Counted from the stretch's first letter, positions 34,721-43,172 are shown. The stretch: 53,276 nucleotides of DNA from Parvularcula sp. (GCA_002704915.1 PAIP01000006.1:1-53276); one strand, 5' to 3'. The notes: generated from the letters alone by a model not told the origin. Program-made: numbers and translations.

Positions 34721-35800
34721 ATGAAACACGTGACACTGTCCCAATTCGCCCCGGTCCTCGGAAAAACCCTGGCCGCCGGCCTCATCGCGGGAAGCCTGAT
34801 CGCGACGAGCGCGCATGCGCAGTCGCTGGGCGGTTTTCCCATCCGCGAGCCCGGCGCCGGATCGCAAGGCTCGAGCGGCTCCACCGGCAAAGGCGGCAAA
34901 AAAGGCCCGATGCAGATTATCGTCGACGCCAACGGACCGGGTCCCTACAAGACGATCTCCTCGGCGATTGACGATGTCGCCGAAGGCGGCGTCGTTTACG
35001 TCATGCACGGCGTCTATAACGAATCCATTTCACTCGATAAATCGGTGTTCATCCAGGGCGATCGCGGCCCAGGCTCCGGCGTTGAAATTTCGGCGCCGAT
35101 GAATGCGCCATGCCTGAAATTTACGCCGAAAGAGGGCACCGCCCATGCGGTGGTCGCCAATGTGCATTTTGCGGCGAAAATCAATTCCGGCGCCGACGCC
35201 TGCATCGACGTGCAGCAGGGCGTTTTCACCCTGAAGGAAAGCGACGTTCTGGGCTCTGGCGTGCGTCCCGCCGTGCGCATCAATGGCGGCACGGTGATGC
35301 TGGAGAAAAACCGCATCTCCGCCGGCTCCGAGGGCGTTTACGTCGCACAGCAGCACTCCCTGTCGCAAAGCTTCATCATCGACAACAAGATCCTGCAGAA
35401 CAAGGTCGGCGTCGACATCGCCAACGGCGCCCGCGCCGATGTTGTGATCGCGGGCAATGAGATTTTCGACAATCTCGAATCCGGCGTCAAATCCTCCGGC
35501 TACGGATCGACGAGCCTGATCGGCAACAAGATCCGCAACAACAAGGGCTCCGGCGTTATTCTCGACAAATACGCCAAACTCTCTTTGGTGCGCTATAACG
35601 AGATCGCCAAGAACAGCCGCGACGGCGTCGCCATTCCATTCGGCGTCAACGGCGTGATTGAAGACAATGAAATCATCGGCAATGGCGGTCTCTCCATCTT
35701 TCTGCGCGAAGGACTTGAGCCGAAGATCACCAACAACACGATCGACAACAATGCGGGCGACCGCTGCTCGAAAAAGGATCGTCGCAAAGGCCGCTGTTAA
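34721..35800 (+). CDS. secreted right-handed beta-helix protein
   Basis: A 359-residue protein with a signal peptide (ending TSAHAQ), a glycine/serine-rich linker, and from about residue 70 a series of beta-helix turns with repeated asparagine and glycine ladders (IIDNKILQNKVGVDIANGAR, NEIFDNLESGVKSSGYGS, IEDNEIIGNGG), ending in a basic tail (KKDRRKGRC). The family includes pectate-lyase-like and carbohydrate-binding proteins. No catalytic residues can be assigned. It is cotranscribed with the Sel1/peptidoglycan-binding gene, so both probably act in the envelope. Confidence 0.85.
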   Translation: MKHVTLSQFAPVLGKTLAAGLIAGSLIATSAHAQSLGGFPIREPGAGSQGSSGSTGKGGKKGPMQIIVDANGPGPYKTISSAIDDVAEGGVVYVMHGVYNESISLDKSVFIQGDRGPGSGVEISAPMNAPCLKFTPKEGTAHAVVANVHFAAKINSGADACIDVQQGVFTLKESDVLGSGVRPAVRINGGTVMLEKNRISAGSEGVYVAQQHSLSQSFIIDNKILQNKVGVDIANGARADVVIAGNEIFDNLESGVKSSGYGSTSLIGNKIRNNKGSGVILDKYAKLSLVRYNEIAKNSRDGVAIPFGVNGVIEDNEIIGNGGLSIFLREGLEPKITNNTIDNNAGDRCSKKDRRKGRC

Positions 35801-35829
35801 CGGCCCCGCTTCATAAAGAACACGGAATG

Positions 35830-35851
35830 GCCCCGCTTCGGCGGGGCTTTT
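35830..35851 (+). terminator. terminator after the beta-helix gene
   Basis: GCCCCGC (35830-35836) and GCGGGGC (35841-35847) form a perfect stem with a TTCG loop followed by TTTT. Confidence 0.85.
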
Positions 35852-35882
35852 CATTTCCCACCGTCTCCGGCAAGGATAAAAC

Positions 35883-36227
35883 ATGAGCGATCTTCCACCC
35901 TGCCCGCAATGCGGCTCGACCCTGACCTATGAAGACGCAAGCATGCTGGTCTGTCCCGAATGCGCCCATGAGTGGGCTCCCGGCGCGGCCGCGGAAGAGA
36001 ACGAAGCAGAAGCAGCCAGGATCGTCGACGCCAATGGCGCCCCGCTGGTTGACGGCGACACCGTCACCGTCATCAAGGACCTGAAGATCAAAGGCGCTTC
36101 GAAGGTCGTGAAAGTCGGCACGAAAGTGAAGAACATTCGTCTGGTCGGCGGCGATCACGATATCGACTGCCGGATTGAGGGCATTGGCGCCATGAAGCTG
36201 AAATCGCTATTCGTGAAAAAGAGTTAG
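35883..36227 (+). CDS. YjdM/PhnA-like zinc-ribbon protein
   Basis: A 114-residue protein with an N-terminal zinc ribbon ([13 protein letters not shown] and VCPECAHEW) and a C-terminal SH3-like beta domain ([20 protein letters not shown]). This is the YjdM family, historically called PhnA but not shown to be required for phosphonate use. The cellular role is unsettled. It stands alone between a terminator and tRNA-Leu. Confidence 0.92.
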   Translation: MSDLPPCPQCGSTLTYEDASMLVCPECAHEWAPGAAAEENEAEAARIVDANGAPLVDGDTVTVIKDLKIKGASKVVKVGTKVKNIRLVGGDHDIDCRIEGIGAMKLKSLFVKKS

Positions 36228-36332
36228 ACAGACAAGATCGCTGGTTCCGGCAAGGCAGAAACCCTGATGATCTCGCCGGACTGCGTTTGCCTCGCGAACG
36301 GTTCCACGCCCCTGCCGGGGCATTCTCCGTCT

Positions 36333-36372
36333 AATTTTGATTCACTGGATCAAAATTTTCGCCTTCGGCGAA
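36333..36372 (-). terminator. terminator of tRNA-Leu with adjoining palindrome
   Basis: Downstream of the tRNA on the reverse strand, TTCGCC/GGCGAA (arms 36372-36367 and 36363-36358, GAA loop) is followed by AAAATTTT, a plausible Rho-independent stop. Next to it AATTTTGAT (36333-36341) and ATCAAAATT (36349-36357) form perfect 9-base arms around a 7-base loop. The second palindrome may be a back-up terminator or an intergenic repeat. Confidence 0.55.
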
Positions 36373-36383
36373 CCGCCTGCGAA

Positions 36384-36468
36384 TGGTGCCCCCCGCCGGA
36401 ATCGAACCGGCACTCCCGAAGGAACTGGATTTTGAATCCAGCGCGTCTACCAGTTCCGCCAGAGGGGC
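36384..36468 (-). tRNA. tRNA-Leu (anticodon CAA)
   Basis: Read on the reverse strand, the 85 bases form a class II tRNA. The acceptor stem GCCCCTC pairs with GGGGGGC (one T-G pair), the D arm contains GGTAGACG, and the anticodon stem is CTGGA/TCCAG with loop TTCAAAA, giving anticodon CAA. A long variable arm and the GGTTCGATTCC T-arm follow. The 3' CCA is encoded. It decodes UUG leucine codons. Confidence 0.95.
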
Positions 36469-36495
36469 ATCGATCATGGGCGACGTGAGGGCGGC

Positions 36496-36523
36496 ATATT
36501 AGGCGGCGAACTATGCCGGTCAA
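36496..36523 (-). promoter_or_regulatory. sigma70-type promoter of tRNA-Leu
   Basis: On the reverse strand TTGACC (36523-36518) and TAATAT (36501-36496) are near consensus with a 16-base spacer. The -10 box lies 27 bases before the mature tRNA 5' end. Confidence 0.65.
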
Positions 36524-36608
36524 GCAGGGCGGAAAGATTTGTTAAACAGGGCTATGTAGCCTCATGCAAATCGCCTACATGACGGCGCAAGCTTGAGCCC
36601 GGCCCTCC

Positions 36609-37283
36609 ATGACCGCAAACGCTGAAACGACAAAACCAATGCGCGGCGCGACCCGCGTGCTTCACGATATTCTCGACGATCTGAAACGCGCGGCGCCGGA
36701 AAATTCGGGCGGGAACGAAGCGGCCGCAGCCGCCCCTACGGCGGCGTTGGGCGATGTGGTCGACCGGCTCGATGAGCGCGCCTTCGGATTTCTTCTGCTT
36801 CTCCTCGCCTTGCCATGCTGCCTGCCTTTTATCTATGTGCTGCCCCAGATCGTCGCCCTGCCCATGCTGTTTTTGGCCGGGCAGATGGCGATCGGCGGGC
36901 GCCATCCGTGGCTGCCCAAAAAACTTCACGACCGTCGCTTCGCCATACCGGCTTTTTCAAATGTGCTTGCGCGCGCGGAAAAATATGTCGGCTGGATCGA
37001 ACGCATCGCCTCACCCCGCTTGCCGCCGGTCACCAGCCATCTCGCTTTGCGCATTATTGGCGGGCTGATGCTGATCCCCATCGCTTCGATTCTGACGCCC
37101 TTCCCTCTCACCAACACCATTCCGGGCATCGGCGTCGCCATCATCGCGCTAGGCCTCATTGAGCGCGACGGCCTGCTGGTGATCGGCGGCTTGCTGATCG
37201 GTTTTATCTGGGTGTTTCTCCTGATCTTCGTCGGCGCTGAAACCTTGAGCCTTGTTAAAGCGTGGCTTTTGTCGCGCGGCTAA
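36609..37283 (+). CDS. ExoD-family membrane protein
   Basis: A 224-residue protein of the ExoD family (named for exopolysaccharide-defective rhizobial mutants, mechanism unknown). After a soluble N-terminal region, four or five hydrophobic helices follow, with the typical FGFLLLLLALPCCLPF, GRHPWLPKKLHDR, and TPFPLTNTIPGIGVAIIALG. It is not linked here to an exopolysaccharide cluster. It precedes dsbB by about 60 bases on the same strand. Confidence 0.9.
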   Translation: MTANAETTKPMRGATRVLHDILDDLKRAAPENSGGNEAAAAAPTAALGDVVDRLDERAFGFLLLLLALPCCLPFIYVLPQIVALPMLFLAGQMAIGGRHPWLPKKLHDRRFAIPAFSNVLARAEKYVGWIERIASPRLPPVTSHLALRIIGGLMLIPIASILTPFPLTNTIPGIGVAIIALGLIERDGLLVIGGLLIGFIWVFLLIFVGAETLSLVKAWLLSRG

Positions 37284-37341
37284 GATCCGCTCCGCAACAT
37301 GTGACGATCCGCCAGAGGCGTCGGGGGCGCATAAACGCTAT

Positions 37342-37902
37342 ATGTCTGGCATGACCGGTTTTGTGCAAAGCCTCTCTTTGACAGAGCGCGCGCTCGGCCT
37401 CTCACTGGCCGCGAGCGGCGCCATGCTGGCGGGCGCCCATCTATTCGAAAAGGTCGGCGGTCTGGTCCCCTGCGTTCTGTGTCTTGATCAGCGGGAGGCG
37501 CATTGGACGGCGCTCGGCCTTTCTATAGCCGGGCTTGCAGCCTTGCGTCTTTTCAAATCGAAGCTTGCAGCGACGGCTGCGGTCGGCGCCGTCGCGCTTG
37601 TTTACGCCGTCAGCGCCGGTCTCGCTTTTTATCATACGGGCGTTGAATATGGGTATTGGCCGGGGCCGGCGATCTGTTCCGGCGGCGGCGGACTTGGGGA
37701 CATCGACATCAACAATCTGGGACAATCCCTGACGGAAAAGACCGACGCCCCCTCCTGTGAAGATGTGCAGTGGCGTTTTCTCGGCGTTTCCATGGCGGGC
37801 TACAATCTGCTCGCCTCGGCCGGGCTGTTCGCCCTCACGCTCTTCGCTGCGCTGTCGGAAACACGAAACACGCGCCATGGGCGCAGGACGGCCTCCGCAT
37901 GA
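37342..37902 (+). CDS. dsbB: disulfide bond formation protein B family
   Basis: DsbB is an inner-membrane enzyme that reoxidises periplasmic DsbA and passes electrons to quinone. The 186-residue protein has four predicted helices, the first redox pair PCVLC followed by DQREAHW, and a second pair of periplasmic cysteines (AICSGGG and APSCEDVQW). The ATG at 37342 lies just before the first helix, and a later ATG at 37351 is also possible. Its stop overlaps the coq7 start (ATGA), so the two are translationally coupled. Both relate to quinones. No dsbA is in the window. Confidence 0.9.
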   Translation: MSGMTGFVQSLSLTERALGLSLAASGAMLAGAHLFEKVGGLVPCVLCLDQREAHWTALGLSIAGLAALRLFKSKLAATAAVGAVALVYAVSAGLAFYHTGVEYGYWPGPAICSGGGGLGDIDINNLGQSLTEKTDAPSCEDVQWRFLGVSMAGYNLLASAGLFALTLFAALSETRNTRHGRRTASA

Positions 37903-38477
37903 GCACGCATTCGAAAACCGCTCTCAAAAAACCCCTGCCCCAAAAACCAGGACCAAGAGCGGCGCGCATTGGCGACATGCTGCGCGTCGATCATGCGGGC
38001 GAATATGGCGCCGTCGCCATCTATCGCGGCCAGCGGGCCGTCTTTGACCGCCTGCCCCACAAAGCCCGCATAGCGGGCTTGCTGAAAGAGATGGAAGCGG
38101 GCGAAGCCCATCACCTTGAGACATTCGACCGGCTGCTCGCCGAGCGCAAAGTGCGCCCCACCTTGCTCTCGCCTTTCTGGAACGCCGCCGGGTTCGGGCT
38201 CGGCGCGGCGACGGCGTTGATGGGCGAGAAAGCCGCCATGGCTTGCACCGAGGCGGTCGAGGACGTGATCGAGAAACATTACGCCGAACAGATCGAGGAG
38301 CTTGGCGAGACGGAGCCGGAATTGAAGAAAACCGTGCGCCAGTTCCGCGAAGACGAGCTTGAACACAAAAACACGGCCGAAGACGAGGGCGCGCGCGAGG
38401 CGCCCGGCTATCGGCTCTTGTCCGCCGCAATCCGCCTGGGGTGCCGCGCCGCCATCCGGGTCGCCGAAAAGGTCTGA
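37899..38477 (+). CDS. coq7: demethoxyubiquinone hydroxylase
   Basis: Coq7 is a membrane-bound di-iron monooxygenase that hydroxylates the ubiquinone ring in the penultimate step of synthesis. The 192-residue protein contains the iron-ligand motifs DHAGEYGA, MEAGEAHHLETF, EAVEDVIEKHY and EDELEHKNTAEDEG in the expected order across two repeats. The start at 37899 is fixed by the ATGA overlap with dsbB. Earlier in-frame codons lie within dsbB. Confidence 0.96.
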   Translation: MSTHSKTALKKPLPQKPGPRAARIGDMLRVDHAGEYGAVAIYRGQRAVFDRLPHKARIAGLLKEMEAGEAHHLETFDRLLAERKVRPTLLSPFWNAAGFGLGAATALMGEKAAMACTEAVEDVIEKHYAEQIEELGETEPELKKTVRQFREDELEHKNTAEDEGAREAPGYRLLSAAIRLGCRAAIRVAEKV

Positions 38478-38561
38478 TGCCGATTTTGCGACAGGGCGTT
38501 TTGCTTCCCTCAGGCCGCCCCGCTATGATGACGGCAACCAAAATGTCCTGAGGGAGTTTTC

Positions 38562-40460
38562 ATGAAATACAGACATATCGCGCGCCCTTTCGGCGCGCTC
38601 GCCGCCGTTTCCGTTCTGGCGCTTAGCGCCGCCTGCGACCGGGATGCTGCGGACACGGAGACGCCCACATCGGCGCCCGCCAGCGAGATGCAAGAAGCGG
38701 AGGCGGAAGATGCGGCGCCGACGCAAGCGGACACCGCCGACTTCATCAAAGAGGTGGAGCAATGGACCCGCGACTTCGGCGAATATTACAGCCGCATCGC
38801 TTGGGTTCAGGCGACCTATATCAATTACGACACCAACTGGCTCATCACCAAGGTCGACACGGAATTCACCGAAAAAGGCGTCGAATTCGCCAATGAAGCC
38901 AAGCGCTTCAACGATCTTGAGCTCCCCGAAGAGATGCGCCGCAAACTTGAGGCGATCAAGCTGGGCGTCAACCTGCCGGCGCCGGCGCGGCCGGGCGCGG
39001 CCGCCGAGCTCGCCGAAATCAACACCCGCATGGGCGCGGCCTACGAGACCGGCAAGATCGAACTCGACGGCAAACAGGTCCCGCGCTCAGAGCTAGAAGT
39101 GATGATGGGCGAGATCCGCGACCCGGCGAAGCTTCAGGAAATCTGGACGAAATGGCGAGAAGTGCCGGTCGCCGGCGACGATGACGGCAACACCATTAAA
39201 TCCGACTACGCCAAGATGGTGACGCTCGCCAATGATGGCGCGCGCGAGCTCGGTTACGCCGACGCCGGCGCCATGTGGCGCTCGCGCTATGACATGGACC
39301 CGGACGAATTCGCCGCGGAAATGGACCGCCTCTGGGGCCAGGTGAAGCCGCTTTATGACGAGCTTCACTGCTATGTGCGCGCCGAATTGAACGAAGAGTA
39401 TGGCGATGATGTCGTGCCGCTGGATCAACCGATCCGCGCCGACCTTCTCGGCAATATGTGGGCGCAGACCTGGGGCAATCTGAACGATCTCGCCGCGCCC
39501 GAAGGCGCCTCGCCGTCCTACGACCTCACCGAACAGCTTGTCTCCAAGGGCTATGACGCCAAAAAGATCGTCGAAACCGGCGAGGGCTTCTTCTCCTCGC
39601 TCGGGTTCGAGCCGCTCCCCGAAACCTTCTGGGAGCGCTCCATGATCACCAAGCCCGAGGACCGCGAAGTCGCGTGTCACGCTTCCGCCTGGAATCTCGA
39701 CTGGCATGACGACATCCGCATCAAGATGTGTACCCAGGTGAACGCCGACGATTTCCGCACGGTTCATCACGAGCTTGGGCACAATTATTATCAGCGCGCC
39801 TATCAGGACAAATCGGTCCTGTTCCAGACCGGCGCCAATGGCGGCTTTCACGAAGCCATCGGCGACATGATTTCGCTCTCCATCACGCCGGAGTACCTCA
39901 AGGAAATCGATCTGATCGACGAGGTTCCGGACGCCTCGAAAGATCTCGGCCTGCTCATGAACGAGGCGCTCGAGGGCGTGGCGTTTCTGCCCTTCGGCCT
40001 CCTCATGGATAAATGGCGTTGGCAGGTGTTCTCCGGCGAGCTGACGCCGGAAACCTACAATGAAGGCTGGTGGAAACTGCGCGAGGAATATCAGGGCATC
40101 CGCCCGCCCGTGGAGCGCGGCAGCCAGTATTTCGATCCGGGTGGAAAATATCACATCCCGGGCAATGTTTCTTACGAGCGTTACTTTCTCGCCCGCATCC
40201 TGCAGTTCCAGTTCCATCAGGCGGCTTGCGAAATCGCCGGCTGGGAGGGGCCCCTCCACCGCTGCTCCGTCTACGGATCGAAAGCCGTTGGCGCACGCTT
40301 TAACGCCATGCTCGAAATGGGCGCCTCCGAACCTTGGCCTGAAGCTTTGGCCGCCTTCACGGGCAGCCGAGAAATGGACGGCTCGGCCATGGTCGCCTAT
40401 TTCCAGCCGCTTCTCGACTGGCTTCAGGAACAAAATGAAGGCCGCTCCTGCGGCTGGTGA
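38562..40460 (+). CDS. peptidase M2 (ACE-like dipeptidyl carboxypeptidase) lipoprotein
   Basis: The 632-residue protein has a lipoprotein signal ending in LSAAC, an acidic linker, and a peptidase M2 domain with the zinc site HHELGHNYY and the downstream glutamate ligand in GFHEAIGD. Further family markers are WNLDWHDDIRIKMC and YFLARILQFQFHQA. Bacterial M2 enzymes cleave dipeptides from peptide C-termini, as animal angiotensin-converting enzyme does. Its place is predicted to be the periplasmic face of a membrane. It is a single-gene unit with its own terminator. Confidence 0.93.
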   Translation: MKYRHIARPFGALAAVSVLALSAACDRDAADTETPTSAPASEMQEAEAEDAAPTQADTADFIKEVEQWTRDFGEYYSRIAWVQATYINYDTNWLITKVDTEFTEKGVEFANEAKRFNDLELPEEMRRKLEAIKLGVNLPAPARPGAAAELAEINTRMGAAYETGKIELDGKQVPRSELEVMMGEIRDPAKLQEIWTKWREVPVAGDDDGNTIKSDYAKMVTLANDGARELGYADAGAMWRSRYDMDPDEFAAEMDRLWGQVKPLYDELHCYVRAELNEEYGDDVVPLDQPIRADLLGNMWAQTWGNLNDLAAPEGASPSYDLTEQLVSKGYDAKKIVETGEGFFSSLGFEPLPETFWERSMITKPEDREVACHASAWNLDWHDDIRIKMCTQVNADDFRTVHHELGHNYYQRAYQDKSVLFQTGANGGFHEAIGDMISLSITPEYLKEIDLIDEVPDASKDLGLLMNEALEGVAFLPFGLLMDKWRWQVFSGELTPETYNEGWWKLREEYQGIRPPVERGSQYFDPGGKYHIPGNVSYERYFLARILQFQFHQAACEIAGWEGPLHRCSVYGSKAVGARFNAMLEMGASEPWPEALAAFTGSREMDGSAMVAYFQPLLDWLQEQNEGRSCGW

Positions 40461-40480
40461 TCCGCTCAGCAAAACAGCAA

Positions 40481-40509
40481 AAAGCCCCGGTTTTCCGGGG
40501 CTTTTTTTT
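40481..40509 (+). terminator. terminator after the peptidase M2 gene
   Basis: AAAGCCCCGG (40481-40490), TTTT loop, CCGGGGCTTT (40495-40504), then a T run. The core of about 30 bases is identical to the terminator at 41314-41344. Confidence 0.9.
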
Positions 40510-40547
40510 GAAGCCGCCACACAACTCAGAGCTGCGACGGCGCCGCA

Positions 40548-40567
40548 ACATTCTGCTTGCAGAATGT
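40548..40567. promoter_or_regulatory. perfect palindrome upstream of a VPLPA-CTERM gene
   Basis: ACATTCTGC (40548-40556) and GCAGAATGT (40559-40567) are 9-base arms separated by TT. It ends 48 bases before the gene start, where a promoter would lie, and could be an operator for a dimeric regulator or an RNA hairpin. The same arm sequence occurs in the opposite order at 19772-19798. Confidence 0.4.
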
Positions 40568-40615
40568 TTTTGTCGTGTCATACGTATTTAGAGAATTAGC
40601 AAGGGGGCATCCAAA

Positions 40616-41290
40616 ATGCGTATAGGCATCTCAATCATCAGTCTTGCACTGACTTTCGTCGCGACCACTGCTTCAGCCGGCGTTATTACTTCGGGCACGG
40701 TCTATAACAATACGGGCGGCGTTTATGGCGCCGGTTACGAAGTCGAAAACATCTCAAATCAATCCGGCTTGTCAGCCGGCTATACCGACGGCGTTACAGA
40801 CTTCGACGCTTATATTGCGGTCACTCCTACTCACGCTACGGAGGAGAGCGATGGCGGTTCCTGGCTAAGCGCAGGCGTTCAGGGCCTTCCTTACATTTTG
40901 GACTTTGATTTGGGCTCGTCCCAGCTCGTATCGACGCTCGCTTTGTGGAACGGCGCCGCCGGCAACAACGCATCCATTCAGAGTTTTTCAGTTTTTGGCT
41001 CCGATGTGTCGGATTTTTCCGTGTCCAGCCTGATGGGCGACTTTGTCAACCCTATTGGCGTCAGCGGCTTGGAGCCTGTGAATGTTTTCGATCTTACCGA
41101 TCTGACCGCGCGCTATTTGCGCATCGTTATTAACAGCAATTACGGCAACGGTTGCTGCGTCGTCATTGGCGAGGTTGCGTGGAATGTTGGCGGCGCCGCT
41201 TCCGAAGTGCCGCTGCCTGCCGCGCTGCCGCTCTTCCTTGGCGGCTTGGCGAGCATGAGTTTATTCAACCGCAAGCGCAAACGCGCCTGA
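40616..41290 (+). CDS. VPLPA-CTERM surface protein with discoidin-like domain
   Basis: A 224-residue protein with a signal peptide (ending TTASA), a beta-rich domain (about residues 25-190) whose pattern of LDFDLGSSQLVSTLALWNG and ARYLRIVINSN, GEVAWN resembles F5/8 type C (discoidin) jelly rolls, and a C-terminal sorting signal: VPLPAALPLFLGGLA, hydrophobic helix, then RKRKRA. This tripartite tail is the VPLPA-CTERM signal processed by an exosortase-type enzyme, which is not encoded in the window. AAGGGGG precedes the ATG. The gene is bracketed by two identical terminators. A second VPLPA-CTERM gene lies at 48880. Confidence 0.85.
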   Translation: MRIGISIISLALTFVATTASAGVITSGTVYNNTGGVYGAGYEVENISNQSGLSAGYTDGVTDFDAYIAVTPTHATEESDGGSWLSAGVQGLPYILDFDLGSSQLVSTLALWNGAAGNNASIQSFSVFGSDVSDFSVSSLMGDFVNPIGVSGLEPVNVFDLTDLTARYLRIVINSNYGNGCCVVIGEVAWNVGGAASEVPLPAALPLFLGGLASMSLFNRKRKRA

Positions 41291-41313
41291 CGGCGGGTTG
41301 GAGATCAACTTTG

Positions 41314-41344
41314 AAAAAGCCCCGGTTTTCCGGGGCTTTTTTTA
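41314..41344 (+). terminator. terminator after the first VPLPA-CTERM gene
   Basis: AAAAAGCCCCGG, TTTT loop, CCGGGGC and a T run, the same sequence as at 40481-40509. Confidence 0.9.
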
Positions 41345-41443
41345 TCTCGCGCAAGGTGACCGCGTCATATCGCCAACCGCGACGAACAAGGGGCGCATCA
41401 TGTGTGTTCTGGAATGTATCACGCGAAGATTCATAGGAGCAAC

Positions 41444-42010
41444 ATGCATAGCGACTTATATAAAACAGTATTGATGTCTGGCGCGGCTCTCTGTCTTGCT
41501 CTGTCGGCCTCTTGCGCCAGCAATGGCGAAAGCAGTTTTGCGGAAACCGTCGGTGATGAAGGCGCCGAGGAAAGCGTTCTCGCCGAGCGCTGGTCCGACG
41601 GCAAGGAATTGCAGGAAGACGGTTCCGAGCTCGCCAAGGAAGCGGATAAGCTTCAGCGCGAAGGCAGAAAAGACATTCGCAAAGGCGAGAATCTGATCGC
41701 CAGCGGCGAGGCCGCGGTGGCGACTCAAAAGGAACGCTATCGGGAAACGGTCAGAGGGTTCGGACTGGCCATCACGCCGGCGCAACTCAAGTCGGAGATC
41801 GACACGCTTCAATCCATTCAGGAGAAATGGAAAAAGGGGCGCGAGCAGATCGCAAACGGTGAAGAGCTTATCCAGGAAGGCGAAGACCAACTGGCGGAAG
41901 GCCGTGATAAATCACAGCGCGCCGAAACCCTGATCGACCGCGGCACACAGCAGATGCGCGCCGCCGAAGCCCGCTATAATCCGGGTTCAAGCGTCGACAC
42001 GGGCGAATAG
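41444..42010 (+). CDS. helical repeat lipoprotein-like protein of unknown function
   Basis: A 188-residue protein with an export signal that ends in a lipobox-like ALSASC, followed by a highly charged helical region. Short motifs of the form G-x-x-L-x-x-x-G or G-x-x-x-I-x-x-G recur (GKELQEDGSELAKE, GENLIASGE, GREQIANGEELIQEGEDQLA), which suggests a long amphipathic coil. No family is recognised. AGGAGCAAC precedes the ATG at 41444, and an upstream ATG at 41402 lacks one. It stands alone between a terminator and the convergent hisE. Confidence 0.65.
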   Translation: MHSDLYKTVLMSGAALCLALSASCASNGESSFAETVGDEGAEESVLAERWSDGKELQEDGSELAKEADKLQREGRKDIRKGENLIASGEAAVATQKERYRETVRGFGLAITPAQLKSEIDTLQSIQEKWKKGREQIANGEELIQEGEDQLAEGRDKSQRAETLIDRGTQQMRAAEARYNPGSSVDTGE

Positions 42011-42020
42011 GCAGCGACGA

Positions 42021-42359
42021 TCATGCCTTGGGGCGCGCGGCTTTTTCCTCGTGCCCTGACGTTCCTTCTCGCGCGGTGAGCGCTGCGGCGACTTCGTCGA
42101 GCGAGACGCCCTGATCGGCCAGCATGACAAGCAAGTGATAGAGAACATCCGCGGCCTCGGCCGTCAGGTGTTTTTTATCACCCGAGACCGCCGCGAGCGC
42201 GGCTTCCACCGCTTCCTCGCCGAATTTTTTGGCGCATTTTAGCGCCCCGCCGGAAAGAAGGGAGGCAGTGTAAGAGGTATTTGCATCGGCGCCCTTGCGC
42301 GCGGCAATGGTCGCCTCAAGCCGCTGCAAAACCGAGCCGATATTGTTTTCGCCGGACAT
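42021..42359 (-). CDS. hisE: phosphoribosyl-ATP diphosphatase
   Basis: HisE hydrolyses phosphoribosyl-ATP to phosphoribosyl-AMP in the second step of histidine synthesis. The 112-residue protein has the MazG-like motifs KKFGEEAVEAALAA and EAADVLYHLLVML. The ATG at 42359 gives the usual length. A longer frame to 42518 would overlap hisF. It is the last gene of the his cluster, and hisI, which would complete the step, is not in the window. Confidence 0.95.
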   Translation of the reverse strand: MSGENNIGSVLQRLEATIAARKGADANTSYTASLLSGGALKCAKKFGEEAVEAALAAVSGDKKHLTAEAADVLYHLLVMLADQGVSLDEVAAALTAREGTSGHEEKAARPKA

Positions 42360-42369
42360 GGGTCTCTCC

Positions 42370-43137
42370 TTACGCCGCCTTAGCCGCTCGCACGGGCAGA
42401 CCGGCCGCCGCCATAGCCGCTTTCGCCTCGGTAATGGAAATCTCGCCGAAGTGAAAAATGGAAGCGGCGAGCACCGCCGACGCTTTTCCTTCAGTCGCCG
42501 CTTCAACGAGATGGGCAACGGCCCCGGCGCCGCCCGATGCGATCACGGGAACGTCCACCGCCTCAGCGACCGCGCGCGTCAAGGCAATGTCATAACCGTT
42601 TTTGACGCCGTCCCGATCCATGGAGGTCAAGAGAATTTCTCCCGCGCCACGTTTGACGACGTCTTTGGCAAACTCCACGGCATCAATCCCGGTTGCGTTT
42701 CGGCCGCCATGGGTGAAAATCTCCCAGTGATCATCGACGCGCTTTGCATCAATGGCGACGACGACGCATTGGGCGCCAAAGCGGTGCGCCGCTTCGCCGA
42801 TAAGAGCTGGATCTTTCACCGCCGCCGTATTGATCGCCACCTTGTCGGCGCCGGCGAGCAAAAGCCGGCGGAAATCATCGACAGAGGCGACCCCGCCTCC
42901 CACGGTGAGCGGCATGAAACAACGCTCCGCCACGGTGGAGACTTTGTCGAGCAAGATCCCCCTGCCCTCATGGCTCGCGGAAATATCGAGGAAACAAAGC
43001 TCATCGGCGCCAGCCGCATCATAAGCTTGCGCCGCCGCGGCCGGGTCGCCGGCGTCGCGCAGATTGACGAAATTGACGCCTTTGACGACGCGGCCGTCTT
43101 TTACGTCGAGACAGGGAATGATCCGTATCTTGAGCAT
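42370..43137 (-). CDS. hisF: imidazole glycerol phosphate synthase cyclase subunit
   Basis: HisF uses ammonia from HisH to close the imidazole ring and release AICAR. The 255-residue (beta/alpha)8 barrel shows [18 protein letters not shown] with the first catalytic aspartate, the LTVGGGV phosphate loop and LLTSMDRDG with the second. hisE follows with a 10-base gap, and a CYTH-CHAD gene lies upstream between hisF and hisA. Confidence 0.98.
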   Translation of the reverse strand: MLKIRIIPCLDVKDGRVVKGVNFVNLRDAGDPAAAAQAYDAAGADELCFLDISASHEGRGILLDKVSTVAERCFMPLTVGGGVASVDDFRRLLLAGADKVAINTAAVKDPALIGEAAHRFGAQCVVVAIDAKRVDDHWEIFTHGGRNATGIDAVEFAKDVVKRGAGEILLTSMDRDGVKNGYDIALTRAVAEAVDVPVIASGGAGAVAHLVEAATEGKASAVLAASIFHFGEISITEAKAAMAAAGLPVRAAKAA

Positions 43138-43172
43138 TGCTTATCTTTTTCACGCGCTTTCCGTTGAAAACG

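Noticed and set aside
36267-36488. 73-codon forward frame across the tRNA-Leu gene
   Set aside because: It is antisense to tRNA-Leu, a classic false protein prediction caused by the conserved tRNA complement.
39093-40520. Reverse-strand open frame of about 475 codons opposite the peptidase M2 gene
   Set aside because: The forward strand has an unmistakable zinc-peptidase gene. The reverse frame has no ribosome site or family signature and runs through the terminator.
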